Assembly: GCA_022844575.1 (NCBI GenBank)
Contig: JALHLL010000047.1
Span: 1-16,229 of the forward strand
Direction: 5' to 3'
Source of the DNA: a bacterium
Lineage (GTDB): Bacteria; Bacteroidota; Ignavibacteria; Kapaibacteriales; UBA961
Length of the DNA stretch: 16,229 nt
Position numbers and translations under genes: made by a program. Positions 14,416 to 16,229 of this stretch are shown here, piece by piece (within the stretch, counting starts at the first letter, position 1; each line of letters starts with the position of its first letter). Below the pieces are notes generated by a model. The model made no database searches and was not told the DNA's origin. It was given only the letters and a program-made list of their open reading frames with translations.

Positions 14416-15375
14416 ATGGAAAAAGATATGATGTCGGACAACACAGGTGCTATAAAGAGGTATGCGCTTGAGTTAGGTTTTTCCGATTGCGGTATTGCAG
14501 CCGTTGAAGAACTGGTCGATGAATATATCCGTTATGAACAATGGCTTAGCTTAGGGTATCATGCACACTTGGGGTATATGGAGCGTAATAGTGAAAAACG
14601 AAAGGATATATCGCTTATAGTGCCTGATGCTCGCTCTGTTATCGTTCTTACCCATAATTACCATACCCCTCATATACATCCTTCAGGTGAGTCAGACACA
14701 TCGGGTAAACTTGCTCGTTATGCCTGGGGCGACGACTATCACGATATTCTGCCTCCGAAACTCGAAAAATTGAGCAAGTACATAAAAGAACTATATCCCG
14801 ATACGGAAAGCAGATACTATACGGATACGGGTCCGATATTGGAAAAACAATGGGCTGTGAAAGCAGGCGTAGGTTGGCAGGGCAAACATTCAAATATAAT
14901 TTCGCGGGGTTATGGGTCATGGTTTTTTATCGGTATTATTATAACAACGGCGGAACTTATACCTGATGCGCCTATACAAGATTTTTGCGGTAGTTGCACT
15001 GCATGTTTGGATGCTTGCCCTACCAATGCCATTGTTCAGCCATATGTTGTGGATGCCGGAAAATGTATTTCATATTGGACTATAGAAGCAAAACCGGATA
15101 CATGTATTCCCGAACCTATTGCCCAAAACATGAACGGTTGGCTTTTCGGTTGTGATATATGCCAAGATGTGTGTCCTTGGAATCGTTTTCAAAAGCATAC
15201 GGAAGAGAAAAGCTTTGAACCGCGCAACAATGAAACTTCGATTGATTATGTAAAACTTGAAACTATGGTTCAAGATGAGTTTAGCGAACGATTTCGCAAA
15301 AGTCCGATAAAAAGAACGAAGCTGAAGGGCATCCAAAGGAATATTGCCGCCATCAAAGGAGCAAAAAATGATTGA
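14416..15375 (+). CDS. queG: Epoxyqueuosine reductase QueG
   Basis: QueG performs the last step of queuosine biosynthesis, reducing epoxyqueuosine in tRNA to queuosine, using cobalamin and two [4Fe-4S] clusters. The 319-residue product has an N-terminal cobalamin-binding part with YTDTGPILEK, where Asp137 matches the proposed catalytic acid, and AGVGWQGKHSN at 150-160. The ferredoxin part has CGSCTACLDACP (Cys191, 194, 197, 201), Cys217, and CDICQDVCPWN (Cys246, 249, 253), so all eight cluster ligands are present. It is shorter than the E. coli enzyme, which has a C-terminal extension, but normal for this group. The ATG at 14416 follows TAGGA at 14407-14411. Its last 8 bases overlap the next gene, so the two are cotranscribed and probably translationally coupled. 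No other queuosine gene is in the window. Confidence 0.96.
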   Translation: MEKDMMSDNTGAIKRYALELGFSDCGIAAVEELVDEYIRYEQWLSLGYHAHLGYMERNSEKRKDISLIVPDARSVIVLTHNYHTPHIHPSGESDTSGKLARYAWGDDYHDILPPKLEKLSKYIKELYPDTESRYYTDTGPILEKQWAVKAGVGWQGKHSNIISRGYGSWFFIGIIITTAELIPDAPIQDFCGSCTACLDACPTNAIVQPYVVDAGKCISYWTIEAKPDTCIPEPIAQNMNGWLFGCDICQDVCPWNRFQKHTEEKSFEPRNNETSIDYVKLETMVQDEFSERFRKSPIKRTKLKGIQRNIAAIKGAKND

Positions 15376-16096
15376 TATACTTGCGCCTGTATTTTCCGAT
15401 AATGATAATGTTATTATCGGGTTAACAAAGCGCATGGAGGAGAGTTATCCGCCCTATGGGATAAGTATGGGAGAGACTAATGTCTTTTCAGAGGAACAGG
15501 TTCAGCTTTATCGTCATATACTTTGCACGCAGTTTGGCATAGGAGATGATTGTTTGGTGAGTGCACGCCAAGTTCATGGAGATGAGGTAGCTGATATTCG
15601 CTATAAAGGTCAGTCGGTTCTCGAAGCTGATGGTTTTATTACGGATTGTAAGGGGATAGCATTGATGGTAAAACTTGCAGACTGTTGCGGTGTAGTTTGT
15701 TATGACTCGCAACAAAAAGTAGCGGGAATTGTACATTCGGGCTGGCGCGGAACTCAGAAAAAGATTGCAGAAAAAATGCTGATGAAAATGAGGAATCTAC
15801 ATGGGTGCAAGCCCGAACATATAAAGGCATGGATAACTCCTTGTGCTTCGGCAGAGGTGTATGAAGTAGATTGGGATGTAGCCCGATTTTTTCCGAAATC
15901 AAGAACAAAAACAGCAAATGGCAAATATTCGTTTGATAATCGGAAGCAGATTATGAATCAATTATTACATTGTGGTTTATCGGAATATAATATTGAGAAA
16001 GCGAATGATTGCACCATTACCGATACAAGTTTCCACTCCTATAGGCGTAATGGCGTGCTATCGGGTAGGATGGGATGTTTTATTTTTTTGAAATAG
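15368..16096 (+). CDS. pgeF: PgeF/YlmD family protein (laccase-like, DUF152)
   Basis: The 242-residue product belongs to the YfiH/YlmD/LACC1 family, once called polyphenol oxidase; members act as peptidoglycan-editing or purine nucleoside-cleaving enzymes. Family motifs are intact: ARQVHG with His70, EADGFITD, LADCCGV with Cys106, and VHSGWRGT with His123, the three likely zinc ligands. ITPCASAEVYEVD and the C-terminal SFHSYRRNG...GRMGCFIFLK are also typical. I chose the ATG at 15368 because AAGGAG lies six bases before it; a longer frame from 15344 would place this site inside the gene. The start overlaps the queG stop. The exact reaction cannot be told from sequence. No clear terminator follows. 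Confidence 0.92.
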   Translation: MIDILAPVFSDNDNVIIGLTKRMEESYPPYGISMGETNVFSEEQVQLYRHILCTQFGIGDDCLVSARQVHGDEVADIRYKGQSVLEADGFITDCKGIALMVKLADCCGVVCYDSQQKVAGIVHSGWRGTQKKIAEKMLMKMRNLHGCKPEHIKAWITPCASAEVYEVDWDVARFFPKSRTKTANGKYSFDNRKQIMNQLLHCGLSEYNIEKANDCTITDTSFHSYRRNGVLSGRMGCFIFLK

Positions 16097-16140
16097 AAAC
16101 AACTTTTGTGCGAAGAATGCGATTCATACCTAAAAAAGAG

Positions 16141-16148
16141 TAATTTTG
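16141..16148 (+). promoter_or_regulatory. TAATTTTG box, possible promoter for a gene beyond the window
   Basis: An exact TAnnTTTG match lies 45 bases after the pgeF-like stop, in non-coding DNA. No standard -33 TTTG is at the right distance (one is 32 bases upstream). No real gene starts in the remaining bases: a 15-codon frame after 16167 ends quickly, and an ATG near 16215 runs off the edge. Confidence 0.28.
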
Positions 16149-16229
16149 TAGTAGATGCACTTCAGGGGATGTACGAAACAACGGATATGTGCATAATTGC
16201 CGAATCATTTACCTAATGAATGACTGCCT

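Noticed and set aside
16160..16229. Short frame MYETTDMCII... after 16167 and an ATG near 16215
   Set aside because: The first stops after 15 codons and the second is cut by the window edge, so neither can be supported as a gene.

Overview
The window comes from a moderately AT-rich bacterium of the Bacteroidota/Chlorobi/Ignavibacteria side of the FCB group. A Candidatus Kapabacteria or Ignavibacteria-like lineage is my best guess, not a proven assignment. The evidence is a type IX secretion (T9SS) C-terminal domain, VIT/VWA, carboxypeptidase-regulatory and TonB-plug domains in one protein, SPII lipoproteins, several TAnnTTTG promoter-like boxes, and clear Shine-Dalgarno sites, which classical Bacteroidia rarely use. 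I see no tRNA, rRNA, CRISPR array, IS element, integrase or phage gene.

Layout. (1) 1-3356, minus strand: a STAS-domain protein (anti-sigma-antagonist type), followed by a large STAND-type P-loop NTPase with one central membrane helix, a long charged coiled coil and a WD40 propeller that runs off the left edge. (2) 3357-3572: a divergent control region with a promoter-like box and a 23-codon leader ORF that overlaps the next gene by ATGA. (3) 3573-9088, plus strand: a likely operon of an ECF-type sigma factor, a single-pass membrane protein placed like an anti-sigma factor but ending in a T9SS-type C-terminal domain, and a 1177-residue exported protein combining VIT, VWA, CarboxypepD_reg, a TonB-plug fragment, a TPR-like part and DUF2135. 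A strong, probably bidirectional terminator follows. (4) 9138-10183: a uridine-kinase-like P-loop kinase (minus) and a small aromatic-rich hypothetical ORF (plus). (5) 10200-14190, minus strand: dnaB, a DoxX-family membrane protein and three related lipoproteins, two of them followed by nearly identical terminators. (6) 14416-16096, plus strand: queG (epoxyqueuosine reductase) overlapping a PgeF/YlmD-family gene, then 133 bases that include a possible promoter for a gene beyond the window.

The most unusual part is about 1-9.1 kb. A sigma factor, a membrane protein with a surface-export-type domain and a chimeric VIT/VWA/plug/DUF2135 exported protein are encoded in series, next to and divergent from a STAS protein and a membrane-spanning STAND/WD40 NTPase. 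This looks like an envelope-sensing module. Its function is inferred from domains and gene order only. The right half is mostly housekeeping genes plus a local lipoprotein family expansion.
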